Shown: positions 1 to 13,095 of the stretch, piece by piece | Layout: each line of letters begins with the position of its first letter | Position numbering within the stretch: the stretch's first letter is position 1 | Assembly: GCA_001972305.1 (NCBI GenBank) | Contig: BDDD01005056.1 | Span: 46,337 to 110,336, forward strand | Direction: 5' to 3' | Source of the DNA: Cephalotus follicularis | Lineage: Eukaryota; Streptophyta; Magnoliopsida; Oxalidales; Cephalotaceae | Length of the DNA: 64,000 nucleotides | Translations under genes and position numbers: made by a program | The notes under the pieces: model-generated | The model's database searches: none | What the model saw: the letters and a program-made list of their open reading frames with translations, nothing else | What the model was told of the DNA's origin: nothing

Positions 1-1861
1 GCCAAGTATGACAAGGGATTATAGTACACGTGGACTTAGAAAATCTAGGGTTAATGAGGTGAGTAATAAATTATGGGAAAATTAATTAGATTAATTTTTC
101 CATCTGGATAATATTAGATATTATTCCGAGAGCATTTAAATGGTTTGGGATCATTTAGAATGGTTAAACCGGACCCAAGGGGTATTTCGGTAATTTATGA
201 ACACCTCTCGTTTTAACCAAGATTTTAAAGGGTCCCTGCCTTATAATGATTAGATATTTAATATGTTGGACATATTAAGTCTTGGTGTCAAATATCAGTT
301 ATGTGGATTTTGTATTTTGTGGAAATACATATGTCTGATCTTACTTAACCAATATTGGAAGGGTAGATGAGAACACTAAAATTGTTAGACTCTTAATGCT
401 TCACTGGCCAGACAAAGGCGTCGATGTCTTTTAGAAAGACGTCGATGCCTAATTCTTTTAAAGACATCGATGTCTTTTAGAAAGCATCGATGTTTTTAGT
501 GCCACATTGCATGGGCGTCGATGTCCTTTGGAAGGCGTCGACGTCTTTGAGCAGAACGTGCAACCTGTGCACGAGCTCACTTCATGGGCACGATTTCTCT
601 CTCATATCCAGCTTCCACCTCTTGTTCTTGCACGTTTAAGAAACATGGGAATCATGGCTTCGGACTCCCAGGGAGTGAAGGCCATGATCGTAATTGAATG
701 GGAGATTGGGAGAGAGAAAAGGAGGCTAGTAATAGGCATTTTCTGCAGAAAATGAACTAAGTGAAAAAGAGGAAAAAGTTTGAGTTTTTCTGGGCAAGAG
801 AGCTCGAATTCTTCTCTGCAGTGTGTTCTCTTCATCTGTGATACACCAAGCAAGAGCTTATCTAGGGTGGATTGATCATTGACTTCATTGGTCAATATCA
901 ATATACCTTTTCTAAGCTAAGTAAGAGAGAGAGAGTTCATACATTATATCATTGCTGGTTGGATTGCTCAATGTTCCTGAGACTTGGAGAACATCAAAGG
1001 GGAATCTACTCAAGCTTGTAGCGGCAAAGAAAGAAGGAACCTTCACCCGCTGGTATAATTTTTGGTCCTTCTTCCTTTTGCATTGTTTGTGTGTCACCAT
1101 TGTTTGTAATGGTGACACCAATTCAATTTTGTAGATGTTGTGGTCATCCATGTGGTATGTGGACGTGCCATAATGGACTAGTTATGTTTTAATTGGGTGT
1201 TATTCCGCTGCCATGATTGTATGTTTTGTTTTGTTCTACACCCTATATGCCTAAGTCTATTTATGGCATTGGATTCGGTTTTGTCCGATTCCATGGACTT
1301 TCTTTTCTTTATAAAACACACATTCAAAGTTTAAAAAAAGTAACTGTCTTCCCATCAAAGACTTAGTGGGATAACAGGATCCCGTAAAAAAACTGTCATT
1401 ATCCTTTAATTTAGCTAATTCAAATAAAAGGGTTTATCTATTGTGTGTTTAACCAACTACATTATTTAATCACATATATAGTAGGATAACACACAAAAAT
1501 ATATTATCACTAACGTGTATATTTATTATCTCATTAAAAACTTTAGAATCACAATTCTTAATGAGTAACCTTATTATCATAATTGATTTCCCATCATCCC
1601 GTTACTTTATCTTTATTAAATGTAAGCCGAAATTAAGAAAAACTCTAACATAATCCTCAAATGATAGAAATTTGTACTTAGAGAATCCCAAATGCTTGAT
1701 ACAATGACTAAAAATGAGGATTTGATATGACAAGCTAAGATATGCGTGATCAACCCTATCTAAGAAATTCGCAGATTGGATAGACTCCAAAGATGGTCAT
1801 ATTTACAAGGGCAAATTCAAGGCCTCTCCAAAATATTCTATTCACACAAGTGATCAAAAGT
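1..1861. other. Unassigned repeat-like sequence at window edge
   Basis: No convincing gene is present; the open frames are short and without recognisable domains. The left part carries a cluster of RTCGAY palindromes (415-548) like those inside LTRs elsewhere in the window, so this is probably the remainder of an LTR-type element that begins outside the window. The right part (about 1300-1860) is AT-rich with no feature I can name. Confidence 0.4.
415..548. repeat. RTCGAY palindrome array, copy 1
   Basis: Five or more copies of GCGTCGATGTC-like words separated by about 10-20 bases (for example AGACGTCGATGCC and AGACATCGATGTC). The palindromic core with near-symmetric flanks matches the arrays at 3842, 5262, 8318, 19905, 23308, 33600, 42060 and 63735. 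Confidence 0.7.
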
Positions 1862-2480
1862 TGTGACCCTCGAGTTCGAAGGGCAAGCATGAGACATCGG
1901 TCTCTGTCCTATTCAGTCTCTTAGTCCTATGGTTAAGTACTAGTTAAGTCTATCAATTGCGAAAATAAAATAAAAAACTTCAATACAAGTTATACAGTAA
2001 TCCATTCCTTATACTTAATATAATAATTGTCGTGCATAGAAACATACAATCTAATTGCAATACAATTGTGGCTGTTTGAATATAAAAGCAGTAATCCAAA
2101 AAGACAATTCTCAGTCCAAGCTACTACAACAAATCGACTCACTGTCCACCACTCCCTACCTCTCTTTCTGTACACAATATCAATGCCCCATCTGGAAGGA
2201 TGGGTTAGCCAAATAGTCAAGTACAATATTCTCCACGCACAGTGGAATGAATAATATACAATAATAATGCATGTCATAGTATATGCATGAATGCGAGTTG
2301 TGGTCAACTATTCATATACAATCGTCTCCACGGGAGGAATCCTCCAAAAAAGGTATGTTTAGAACATCTAGCCATCCATGAATCATCCCATGGATAACGC
2401 AGACTAGATGGTGATCTAACTGTCTTGGATCAGCCAAAAGAGTATGCAATTAGATTTGACTTTGTTGTTCTGGATCAATC

Positions 2481-4908
2481 TGTAACACCCCGCGTCCGCA
2501 GGGCAGACACGTGTCATTACTCTCAATCCAATACACAATACAATGGTCGGGACTAGCAATATAAAAATGCGAAAAAACGTAAAACTTTACAATACATATC
2601 ATTGTGCGGAAGATACAGTACAACAATCCATCCATACGGTACAATACAATACAAAATCCTTTACAATACCAATCTTTTACAATATATTTATCAAACTCTT
2701 CAAAGCAATATTACAATGAACTCTGTCAGATCCAGACGATCCCCTCGGTCGACGGAATCTTCAATCCTTCGGTCCGCTGCTACCTGCTGCCCTACCTATG
2801 CTGCACACAAAATGTACAACACAGCCCCACCCCGAAGGATGGGGTTAGCCACACTGGCTAAGCAGAAACCTCATGCAGTGTGTAGGCATGTACAATGTGC
2901 AATATCGGTGACAATCCATGCAATATCAATGTGCGGTGTACAATATCAATGCATGACATGGCAAATGCATGCGTACAGTTAGAGATCAGACTACCCGTAT
3001 GACAATGGCCCATAACAAAGTATACGTATAGGATCTATAACAATCAATCAATGGCAGACACTCAGTGGTGGTGTATAAAACACCCAATCAATCAATCATA
3101 TCCTATAGAGCATGCGTCCTCCGGTCAATACAATGTCAGTCAATGGTAATGATCAATCCCACGGAAGGTAGTCCTTCAAAAAGGGTGGGAGATCTATCTA
3201 TTGTTCTTAGACTGATCAGGTCTGGAACTCGTAGATCTTCCAACATATGGCTGGGTCAATATAGTCTCGATGAGCTACAACCGAGGGAGCTACTATATCG
3301 TCAGGGAGCTATGGCCCTCAAGGGAGTATCAATCGTCAATCAATACACTACTACTCGTCAGCAGGTCAATACAATACAATGAATGAAACGGTCGACGGAA
3401 TAGGTGGACAGAGTCAACAACCTAACATGCCGACATGAATCATAAGGTCGCTCTATAGGATCCATACAATACAATCAATCTGTCGGTACAATGTCGATAA
3501 GTGGTGATGTCTAATGGAGAAATGGGAATGTGAGTTCAACGTTCCGAACTTAGACTCATGACACTTATGACTCAAGCAATCAATCAATCAATCAATAGCT
3601 AATAGACGGTGACAATCAAATAACGAGATAGGAAAGAACATCTATCCAGCCAAAGAAAGTCATTGGGTCATCGCCTATGACTCAAGTTGTCACTTTATCA
3701 ATTTATCAATTCAATCTTTGAAAACCATGTAAAAATGTGTTTCAAACGCTTGAATACCTCAAGCGAGGCTCCGGTCAAGCGGCAATGTGAAAAGGAGTTG
3801 AAAACTAGCTTTAAACAGCTAAAAGTTTCATTCAGCCTGATAGGCGTCGATGTCCTTGGCCAAAGATATCGATGCGTATCAGGGTATTCCTTTAAACGGT
3901 GGAAGGACATCGACGTCTTTGAAAGACATCGATGTCTTTCTCTATTGTATAAAACTCTGTCCAAAGACGTCGATGTCCTTGGACAAAGACGTCGACACAA
4001 TTCAATAAAAATAGTCTGGGAATGCGTATCGATGTTCAGCATCGATGTCTTCTCTGAGGAGAAGACATCCCAAGGAAAAGACGTCGATGTCTTTCAAATA
4101 CATCGATGTCTTTGCTGCGGAATCAAGGATGTTGTACTCTAAATCGAAAGACATTGATGTCCATGGGCTGGGGATCGATGTCTTTGCTGGGCAGGGTCGA
4201 TTTTATGCAGAAAATACAGCCAATCTCAAGTCAAAATCCAATTTAAAGCCATTCTTTGAAAACTAAGGGTTAAAATCAATCATTTAAGGTTAGTAAAACT
4301 TGTTACAACCTTCCAATTTCAGATTAAATCCTTCTAGATCAGTTAGATCAAAGAAATCAATAAAAACCCTAGTTTTTCAATTCTATACAATACAATCACT
4401 CAATCAATCAATTCAATCATTCAATCAATCAAGCAGTAGGCAATTCAAGTAAAAAAGTCCTACCTATAACCGAAGCTTCAAAATTTGAGCTTCCAATCAA
4501 TCAATTGACTAAAATCACCCACGAATCAGCTGCTATCTCACTCAAACGGCAACCCATAACTTGCAATCTCTATCCTTGATGATGGAGATATAGTCCAGGC
4601 TGCTAGGGAGGAAGATGGAGGCTGCTCAGCTAGAGAGAGAGAGAGAGAGAGGGAGAAGGATAGAGAGAGGGAGAAGCATGTGAATATGAGAGAATGAGAG
4701 TAAATAATTGACTTATATAGTCAATTCTGCCGATTCTCGGAAACTCAGCCCAAAATCCCGACTATACATGCATATAATCAATACGATAACAATAGGTATA
4801 GGAATACCTCAATTCAATACAATACAATACAGTTCAATACAATTCAGTACAGTACAATACGATACAATATATGCATGAAAAGTACAAAAGGGAATTCGGG
4901 TCGTTACA
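2481..4908 (-). mobile_element. Solo LTR nested in the older LTR
   Basis: The unit reads TGTAACACCCCGCG at 2481 to GGGTCGTTACA at 4908. It is flanked by caatc (2476-2480) and taatc (4909-4913), a 5-bp target duplication with one mismatch. It has no coding capacity, and I see no second LTR within it. It contains many CAATC and CAATAC runs, the stem-loop at 2845-2861 and a palindrome array at 3842-4190. Its layout matches the surrounding LTR, so it is probably a younger relative that inserted into an old copy. Orientation is inferred from the stem-loop and the following C/T box. Confidence 0.75.
3842..4190. repeat. RTCGAY palindrome array, copy 2
   Basis: About a dozen copies of the form AAAGACRTCGAYGTCTTT, some perfect (GACATCGATGTC), in about 350 bp. 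Spacers are irregular and not themselves repetitive, so this is neither a simple microsatellite nor a uniform tandem repeat. Confidence 0.8.
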
Positions 4909-5261
4909 TAATCCAAGGAATACGTAGTTAAGCCTCATAGCTGTCTAAGGATTAGCCCAACAGACTACTTAGGTAGGTATAACTGTCTAAGGATCAACCC
5001 AATAGACTACTCACCTATATATTGGAATTAACCAGTCAGTCAATCAGTCGTTCGATACAATCAATCAATCAATCAATTTTGGTTTTGTTAAATCGGTAAG
5101 CGAAAATCGCCCCATGATCAATTCGTGTTAAAAACAATGTTAAAACAATGGCACGAGCCTTGGAAAGGTCCCATGATATGTCCAGTAAAAAATGTCTAGT
5201 TAAAACCATAGAATAAATCCACTTGAAGAAAATAGGGGAAAGGCATTGATCCACTTGAAAA

Positions 5262-5595
5262 TGCGTCGATGTCTTCCCTTGGACTTTCAAGTCCAGTGCA
5301 TTCAGATAGGAATGTGTCGATGCCTTTCTTGAAAAGCATCAACGTAATTTTGTCTTTATGTCTTAGTGGTCTCTGCCAAAGAGCATTGATGCTTTCAGGT
5401 TGAAAGCATCAACGCTTTCATCAATTACATCGATGCTTAAATGAAAAGCATCAATGTTTGTCATCAACTACATCGACATTTAAAGGAAAAGCGTAGATGC
5501 TTTTAGGCATGGGCCTTACAGAAAACGAATGAATGGCATTGATTCACATGCAGAGCCATTGATGTCATTTCCTTGAATAAGCGTCTCATCGATGC
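5262..5595. repeat. RTCGAY palindrome array, copy 3
   Basis: About ten copies of the GCRTCGAYGC type. In the core stretch near 5385-5500 successive palindromes lie roughly 22-26 bp centre to centre, for example GCATTGATGC, GCATCAACGC and CATCGATGC. The outer half-site is mostly GC...GC, unlike the GAC...GTC type that dominates the nested LTR. Confidence 0.75.
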
Positions 5596-6407
5596 AATTT
5601 TTTTTGGGCGAGAGTAAAACACACACTGCCTCAATGCAATTTTTCTCCACTTTTGAACTTAAACTCAATTTCAGTCATTTCCATTGTAGAGTCTTGTTAT
5701 GAAAAGCTTTAGGGAAGTTCATAAACACCATATGAACACATTAAAACCAATTTTGATTCATGGAATCATTAAAATCCCGTTTTAGGTCTAAAATCCTCAA
5801 TTCCAACCCAAAATCAATTTTATTACTAATTCAATCAATCCAAAACAATTTATAACTTAATCAATCAGTTTAGACACTGTATAAAGCAGTAAATCACTTA
5901 TCCATAGTGCATTTTAGGTAGAGAAAAGCTACCAATAAGTTTTGAAGCTTTAGATTGAAGGAAGAATAAAAAAAATAAGAGAAAGAACTCAAGCTCTTTG
6001 AATCCAACAAGCTTCAATTGGTTTTCAATCAATGAAGGATCAGTTTGCAAGCAAGAAAAATTAACGGATCCCCATTCCCTTTGATCCCAAAGCTTGGGTA
6101 GTAGAGGAGAGTTGGAGAAGAAGAGAGTTTTGTGTGTTTGTGAGAGTGGTGTGAGAGTAACGGGTGAGGGAGAGATATTTATTATGAGGTAAGGGTAATG
6201 ATTCAGTGGATCTCAGTGTATTGTAGGGTATATGTTCCTACTCCATGTCCAGTTAAAACGGTAAACAAACACGTAAATATGCATACGAGTATAAAATACT
6301 TCAATCTGCTAAATCAGTAAATAAGCAATCATGCATAATATTAGTACAGTAGACAAATGTGAATGCTAAAAATATAGTAAATGGACTCAATGGATCCGGG
6401 TCTGACA

Positions 6408-6921
6408 TCCTTCCCTCCTTAAAAGAATTTATCACAATATTCACTTTTCGGTAAACAATTGAGGATGTTTCTCCCTCATATCTTCCTCTCATTCCCAATT
6501 ACACTAATCTATAACATGGTACTGCTATAGATACTTAACCAAATAATAGCCGGTCCAACTAGTGAATTGGTCTGAGTCGGTCATCGGATAGTTTGAGCAG
6601 TCTACACGATCTCGACCCAGTCAAACTGGTTGATTGGCCGATTGTTTCAGTCTCAGACAATAGACCGGTGAACTGGGCCAAGTCACATCGAACTGGTTGT
6701 ACCAAAGTTTTTTTATATTTAAATTAATTTATTGGTTGACTCATTGACCAATCGGCCAGTTAGATCATTGACCCATTATATGAGTCTTAATGGATTTAGT
6801 CACCGGTCCGTTTCTAAGAGCAACTTGATACTCCCGGACCCAGCCCGCTGGGATCCGTCGCGCCCACTACGAGGCCAAGACTCCCATTAGAGACTCACCT
6901 CGTAGGTTAAGCAAAATAGAG
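6408..6921. other. Gypsy internal remnant and CCGGT-rich repeat
   Basis: 6408-6425 is the purine-rich tract of the minus-strand Gypsy fossil, followed by a short internal remnant without a readable protein. About 6545-6800 is rich in inverted CCGGT, ACTGG and CCAGT words (such as GGTCCAACTAG and GACCAATCGG), typical of a dispersed palindromic plant repeat. 6833-6921 is GC-richer and unassigned. Confidence 0.4.
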
Positions 6922-8317
6922 TGTAACGCCCCGAATTTCATAAATAATTATTATGAAATTGGTGCGTGTACGATTGTAATAAAATCGATAGAGGCCCGGA
7001 GTAATAAAAAGGTATTACGCATTTAAGTAGTAATCGTGTTAGCTAAGACGGCTAATAAAGCCTATTTTTAATGCGCGACAATAAAGCCCAAATGCTCACA
7101 ATATTATTGCGATTATTTTGGTGGTTGTTTGGATAATTTATGTCGCGATTCGCGGAAAAATCGGGACCTAGACCTTAGTATTTTGCCAGAAAATACTAAG
7201 GGAGAAGCAAAATGATAAAGGGAGAGGGGGAGAGACACAGGCACATCACACGCCCGTGCAAAAGAAAGAGAGCGGGCGCACCAAGCGCCCGTGCCAGAGA
7301 TAGAGAGAGAGAGATTGGGAGAGAGTGCGGTAGAGAGATCGGGAGATGACGTCGGAGCCAGCTACCGGACCGGGAGAGCACGCCAGTCAACCCAGGCACG
7401 CCAATGGACGGTAACTCCTCCTTCCCCCTTCTCTTTTCTCTTCTTTTTCTTCTTCTCCCCGCCACTGTCGCGCCTCCTCCCGGCGTTTCCCGATGCCGTT
7501 AGCGTAGCGGGTGGGGTGGGTTTTGGTGTAGAGGGCTAGCTCTTGCCATTTTGACCATCAGTGAGGCATGATTCGGCCGGAATCAGTGGACCGAGTCGAC
7601 TCAGGGAGTCGACTCACGGCTGCCTGAGACGGCGCGTTTGGCGCCGAGTCTTGGCAAGTCACGAGGATGGGTGTGTATAACTAGTGAATGTGTGGCGTTT
7701 TTGGGTGGTGGTCGGACCTGTGGAGGTCCGGCGAGTTGACTCAGTGAGTCGCAACTCACTGCCGGTCGTGGCGCGGTGTTCGGCGCCGATTCCCGATGAG
7801 TCTTGACAGTTTGGAGTAGACCGTTCAATGTGGAACCCGTTGATGGGTGTTTCACCGCCTGGTTGTGTCGGTCGGAATCCGGCCGGCGTTTCAGCGACGG
7901 AAATGTTTTGTGTGTCGAACATAACGGAAATGTGTTGTATGTGCAGTGTGTAAGCGGCAATTGGATTTGGCAGTGAGGAACTGATCAATTGGCAAGAACT
8001 GGCTTCAGTTCAACGGTTATCGAAAAGGTTCAGCAATTGAACGTGCAACTCGACTGTACGGTTGTTACTGCTGTAACAGGTAGGGGAAGCTATACATGCA
8101 AGTTTGAGTTCAATAATATTGTATTGCCATTGATGACATGCATGGTTTGCGGATTGTGAATTGTGTGATTCTGTTAGGGTTGCTATGAATAGTTAACCTG
8201 TAATGCATATTGCGTTTTACAATGATTGCGGATTGAATGGCATGTGTTTTATGATTGTGTCCTATTGGTTTTGAGACGTGTTGAAGGAACCGTGTTTTGG
8301 TTCGCTTAACTGTTGAC

Positions 8318-8605
8318 GCTTAGGAAAGAAGCGTCGATGCTGTGGATTGTTATACGGAGAATGAGTCCTGATTCGCGATAAACGTCGACGCTTATAGAAA
8401 ACGTCGACGCCACGATTCGTTGTGTGTGAGAATGGACATGTGTGCCGTTGATGCCTGAGGTTCCTACCTCAGAGCATCGACGCCAAAGGGATGAGATGTT
8501 GACGCGTAAAGTTTCTGGTTGAAAGCATTTACTCTAAAAGTTAAGCGGCGACGCTTAAGTGACTGGGTTGGACATTAACACCTATATGGTGTATGTTGAC
8601 GCGAA
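8318..8605. repeat. RTCGAY palindrome array, copy 4
   Basis: Copies such as GAAGCGTCGATGC, AACGTCGACGC and GCATCGACGCC, with degenerate neighbours, inside the 6922-9059 LTR. Spacing is irregular at about 20-45 bp. Confidence 0.7.
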
Positions 8606-8674
8606 TAGAGCCCGTTTGCATTATTGAGCATATGTTCACATTGCATACAATTGTTGATTGAGCTATCACCTGTT

Positions 8675-8699
8675 TTCTAAAATGTTCTTCATTTTAGAA
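8675..8699 (+). other. Perfect 10-bp stem-loop inside LTR
   Basis: TTCTAAAATG, loop TTCTT, CATTTTAGAA. It resembles the shared LTR stem-loops in its 5-nt loop, but it lacks the C/T box that follows them, so it may be unrelated. Confidence 0.5.
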
Positions 8700-9059
8700 G
8701 TGTATAAATGGTTTATTAAATCATTGTTATATGGAAAAGTATGTTTTCGGAAAGGATTGTTATATATATTTTGACAAATATATATGTTGCAAGTATTTAT
8801 ATCTATAAATTACTTGAAGTGTTTGAAGGGAAATGTATTGTTGCAAGTACGCTCCGTTTGTGGGCAGTTAACTTTGATGATGTTTTGTTGTAGCATGTAG
8901 TATGGGATGCATGTTACGTTTTATTTCGGCTTATATTTGAATGCTTCTGCAAGTTGTTAATGGATATGGAAAGTTTTAAATTTATGGTAAATTGCATAAG
9001 CCGGATTTATATGTTGATTGCCACCACTTTTATTGTTGTTATGGGAACGGGGTGTGACA

Positions 9060-11900
9060 CAGAGTTTCAGAAATAGAAGAATTTTCTTCAAAAACTTGAA
9101 AATAATTCTAACTCTTAAAATTTTACTAAAATCGGGTATGTAGTATCCGTTTATCGGATTATGCCCCCTGTAAAGAAAAACAAAATTCATATGATGAGTT
9201 TAGCGCTCAACAGACCACACACCCGTAGGAGGAAAATCCATTATATATATATATATATATATATCAAAACAATACTGCCATTCGTCTGCAGATCTCAATA
9301 ACAGAATAAACAGAATAGGTTTGGGCCCCGTCCATATCATCAAAAATAGAAAACAACTTATCGGATATATATATCAAAACAATAGTACCATTCGTGGGTA
9401 GATCTCAATAACAAAATAAACCGAATAGGTTTGGGCCCCACCAATCTCATCAAAAATAGAAAACAACTTATCGGATTCAGTTCGTCAACAGAATAAAGTT
9501 TTAAATATAACTAATACATGAAAAAAAAAATCCAACTCATTAAGCATTAAAGCGATAAAGGAAAAGTGAGTTTAGTTTTTACCATACAGATATCTTTAAC
9601 TGGAATTAAAGAAAACAATTGAAAATAAATGTATGTATAATGGATGCATTATGCAATCAATGTAATGCAGACAATAGAATAGGTAAGTATGCCCTCGTGA
9701 TCTCACCTCAACAGACTGATTGATTTTGACTGACAGAACTCAGCAGACTAACCTATCATAACTGAAAATGGAGGGGGTTAGTCCACAGGACTGGTGAGAT
9801 GGAACAAAAGACTTAGACTGAGTTTTGCTCGCAATAAATTGTATTTTTGTAGAAATGTTATAACTAGAAGTATAAAACAATTTAAACAGAATTTCAGAAA
9901 CAGAATGAAAATCTGAAATCTGATTTATAAAACAGATTATAAAATAGAAATTAACAGAATCAGCAGATTATCAGATCATTTTCTTAAAACAGCCTTAAAT
10001 CATCAGAAACTCAGATATATATAGTATTTAACAGAGTTTAAAACAAAATAAATATATAACAATGCAATGGGTCTACAAGCTAAGATTGACGCATGGGCCC
10101 CGTCGGGCCAAACGTCCAACATAAAATAGTGGCAATGACATCGTAGTGTCAAAGCATTAGCAAAAAGTGCCTCTCATGGGAAACAAATGAATAACAAATA
10201 CAATATCGAGATCTCCAGTGCATCAACACATATTTAAAACAGATTTCAAAGATACAGAAATCACCAATGTCTCAAAACATATTTAAAACAAATTTAAACA
10301 GATACAGAAATCATTTTCTTATCTAATACATATATAACTGAAAATAGCGTCATACTATGACTATCTTCATGCGAGAGTTTGAAAAACATTAAAAGAATGT
10401 ATCAAACATTAAAATTTAAATAGATTTCAGAAATGAACTATATCCAAGTTCATTCAGACACAGAAATGAATAAGTGAACGCATTTAAAATTTTAAGTCAT
10501 TTAAAAGAATTTCATAATAAAAAAGGTTAAAAAAAAGTGTTCCACCCACTGAACAGACGAACAAGTCCTACAACTGGTCGCCTCCATGGTTGACCTAAAT
10601 CGCAAGATCCTCTATCACTAGACAGACAGATAGACAACAGACTATCAGAACTCAAACACATACTATGTCGCATAATGTTTTATGCAATGAAATACGTGCA
10701 GATATCAGAAAACTATAACCGACCTATACTGTCAACAGTAGCAGAAGTCTGATTATTAAAAACCTCGTTTAAACATTCAATTAAGCACACTTCCAAAAAT
10801 CATTAAAGCAAGTCCAAGTGGTTGTCCAGGTTATCCAATTTTGAATTGATTAAACAATTCAAGTTCTTAATATCATAGAAACAGATAGAGAAATACAGAA
10901 TTCAACGGAAAGCAAAATTAACGAAACAGAGTTCAGAGTTTACCGGAAAAAGACAAAACAGAGTACAGAGCTAGAATCACGGAGCGGAACTGGAATGAAA
11001 TACCTCAACTCGGAAAACGAAGCCAGAGTGTTGACGCTCTGCCAGAGGCTGCCGACGCGTGGGCTCACGCACTACCACTGATCGAAGCGTGACAGCAATG
11101 CGGTGTGGTTGTTCGGTAACGGGGAAGGTCAGATCTGGTGTGTCGGAGGTCGGGGATCATTGATCTGAGGTGCGTTGGTCACGGCACCGCCGCATCTGGC
11201 CGAAACGAAGGCGTTTGACCGGGGCTGTCTTCACTGGTGACTTGCACTGTCGGCGTTGTCATGGGTCGGGGCTGGTTGTGTTTGACTCGCTTTGACACGA
11301 GGATGCTGGATATGGGCTTACCTTGCCGTGATTGTAGTCAGAGACGGAGATTCGATGCACGACAGAGGTGGGGAGAGACAAATGGTTTGTCGTGTGCACG
11401 GGGGCCGTTCGCAGACACCGGGGTGAGGTCTGGCGCGCTCGAGAGACAGCAGCAGTCTCTCCGGTGTCATTTCGGCACTAACGCTGATAGCAGAGGCAGA
11501 AAAGAGAGAAAGAGAACGGGAGAGAATGAGAGAGAAAATGAGAGATGAGGGAGAGAGAAAAAAATCTCTTTGGCATTTCATTTTTATACACAACCAAAAC
11601 AGACTAGGTTTTTGTTCAGAATTTAATCGATATGAACAGAAATTTGGATGTTTAGGACATATCACTTGGCTTATTTTTCAAATTTAGCAACAACTTTCGT
11701 AAAACATCATTTAATTTTAAACAAGGAAAGATTTATTTGTTATGCAGATAAAATATCAAAATAAAATCACACTGATAAAAATTTGTTAATATCATGATGC
11801 ATATGTCACAAATGTCAGAAAAGCAGACTAATCGTTAGACAAATAGACAGAACACCGTGTAGGCTCACAGATACAAACTACTGGGATACAAATGTCGCAA
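9060..11900 (-). mobile_element. Old minus-strand LTR remnant
   Basis: The stretch at 9065-9180 closely matches sequence near one end of the LTRs at 15203 and 30103 (shared words ATTCTAACTCTTAAA, ATGTAGTATC and ATGCCCCCT). The stem-loop is present at 9780-9792, followed in the minus sense by the C/T box. 11000-11560 is the GC/GA-rich zone seen near the other end in relatives. Terminal bases were not found: the left end is obscured by the 6922-9059 insertion, and the right end near 11900 is an estimate. It is a fossil without coding parts. Confidence 0.55.
9254..9475. repeat. Two-copy tandem duplication, about 110 bp
   Basis: The stretch beginning ATATATCAAAACAATA and ending GAAAACAACTTATCGGA occurs twice head to tail (about 9254-9363 and 9364-9475) with roughly ten differences. 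A TA microsatellite precedes it (9241-9265), so slippage or unequal exchange is the likely origin. Confidence 0.8.
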
Positions 11901-12854
11901 AAGATAATTCGTTTAATTTTTCTGTTTTGATCGAATTGATGTCAATATTTTAGTCATTTTCTTTGCAACATGCCTTAAGAATTTAAATTTATGTTTCATT
12001 TTGCTTCCTAAAATTTGTAAGTGAAAATAAATGATGTTTTCTTTCTATTTTCCTAATTTTATTTTTACACAAATTTACAATTGTGGTTGACGAAGAATAG
12101 CATGCAATCTATGAGGAGATTTCACCGATTCAAGTGAATCAACCCATTACTTGGTTTGTAGCGTGGTGAACCTTTTGTTTAAATTTGAAGATTTGATTGC
12201 GTTAATTATTTTAGCTAATTGAACTATTTGGTCTTCTTAGCCTTGTTGATAAGGAAGTTCGATGCTTAGTTGTTAACAAGTAACGAATTAAATCGAGTAA
12301 TGATATTAATCATAAGTGATTTGATATTATAATTAAATTGTTAAAATATTATTTTTATTTTTATAAACTCTATTAATGATGTTTTAACTTTAATAAAATA
12401 ATCACTGATAATATTTTGATAATTTACTTATAAATTATATTAATCAGTTATGATTAATAATATTACCTAATTAAATATGAACTAGTATTTATTTGGAACA
12501 ACGAATTTGAGTTGGTAAGATGCAATGTGATAGTTGTAAGACTAGTGTGATGAATACTTCTTTTAACATTAAAGCAAGAAACTACTTCAATCATCATTGA
12601 ATTCCTGCGAGTCATAAGATATTGCCATTATAAATGTAAAAGACTACAACAAGCCTATGTTTGTGCACTATAAAGAAATAATGTTTGGAAGACATCGATC
12701 CAATGATAATTGAACAACTGTCCTTTATGGGGGCTTTAAGTTTTTATTTTTTTTAGAGTGGTCCAAGCTTTTGATTTTCTGCAAGAGGAGGCGGAGACAA
12801 AAAGATGTAATGGAATAGCCAACATAGAGAATTATGATAAAAAGAATCCAATAA
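11900..12854. other. AT-rich stretch without recognised features
   Basis: No long open frame, inverted end or known repeat is visible. It forms the left flank of the Copia element at 12855. Confidence 0.5.
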
Positions 12855-13095
12855 TATAAAAAAAATCAAACATGAATAGTAAATTACTATTACAATAACC
12901 AAACAATATTTCAACCACCAAACACTATTTCAACAACCCCTAAACTCCTATAAATAGAAATATAATGTTAAGAAGAAATGAATGAATTCATAATAAGAAA
13001 AACTCTTATTCTCTCTTATTTTCTCTCTCAATTTCTCTCTGAATCTCTTTATAATATAATCTTCGTTTGTGAGTTAATCCCAGAAGTTTATAACA
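12855..13095 (+). repeat. 5' LTR of the Ale-like Copia
   Basis: It aligns with 22383-22606 and includes a shared TATA box, TATAAATA (12949-12956), and a CT-rich leader. It ends ATAACA immediately before the presumed primer-binding site. Confidence 0.85.

Larger units (their letters stand above)
1862..6407 (-). mobile_element. Gypsy-type LTR (3' LTR, minus strand), interrupted
   Basis: Read on the minus strand, the unit starts TGTCAGACCCGG at 6407 and ends CGAGGGTCACA at 1862, so it has TG...CA ends. Directly upstream in that sense (6408-6425) lies a purine-rich tract, AAGGAGGGAAGGA, of the kind that primes plus-strand synthesis, so this is probably a 3' LTR. Without the nested element at 2481-4908 it is about 2.1 kb. 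It has the shared stem-loop at 2205-2220 and a palindrome array at 5262-5595. Gypsy assignment is inference from ends and purine tract; no coding part remains beside it. It is a fossil. Confidence 0.65.
6922..9059 (+). mobile_element. Solo LTR, 2.1 kb
   Basis: Starts TGTAACGCCCCG at 6922 and ends GGGGTGTGACA at 9059. Flanks tagag (6917-6921) and cagag (9060-9064) are a 5-bp duplication with one mismatch. It has no coding content. It shares its architecture with the LTRs at 15203 and 30103: a (GA)n-rich zone, a hairpin GGGCGC/GCGCCC (7274-7290), palindromes containing GTTGACTCA (7593-7615 and 7733-7757), and in addition a palindrome array (8318-8605). The open frames at 7196-7990 are GC-rich LTR sequence, not genes. 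Confidence 0.75.

Noticed and set aside
3842-4190. CRISPR-like repeat array
   Set aside because: Repeats are short palindromes with unequal spacing and variable sequence, no leader or cas genes, and the context is plant LTRs.
3687-4266. 151-codon frame as a host gene
   Set aside because: It reads through the palindrome array of a solo LTR, with repeated VDVLGQR-like words caused by the repeats.
8675-8699. A further member of the conserved LTR stem-loop set
   Set aside because: Stem and 5-nt loop fit, but the C/T box that follows all the others is absent.
11237-11665. Open frames on both strands as possible small genes
   Set aside because: Same GC/GA-rich LTR zone as at 18180 and 33000, no domain, and no conserved reading between copies.
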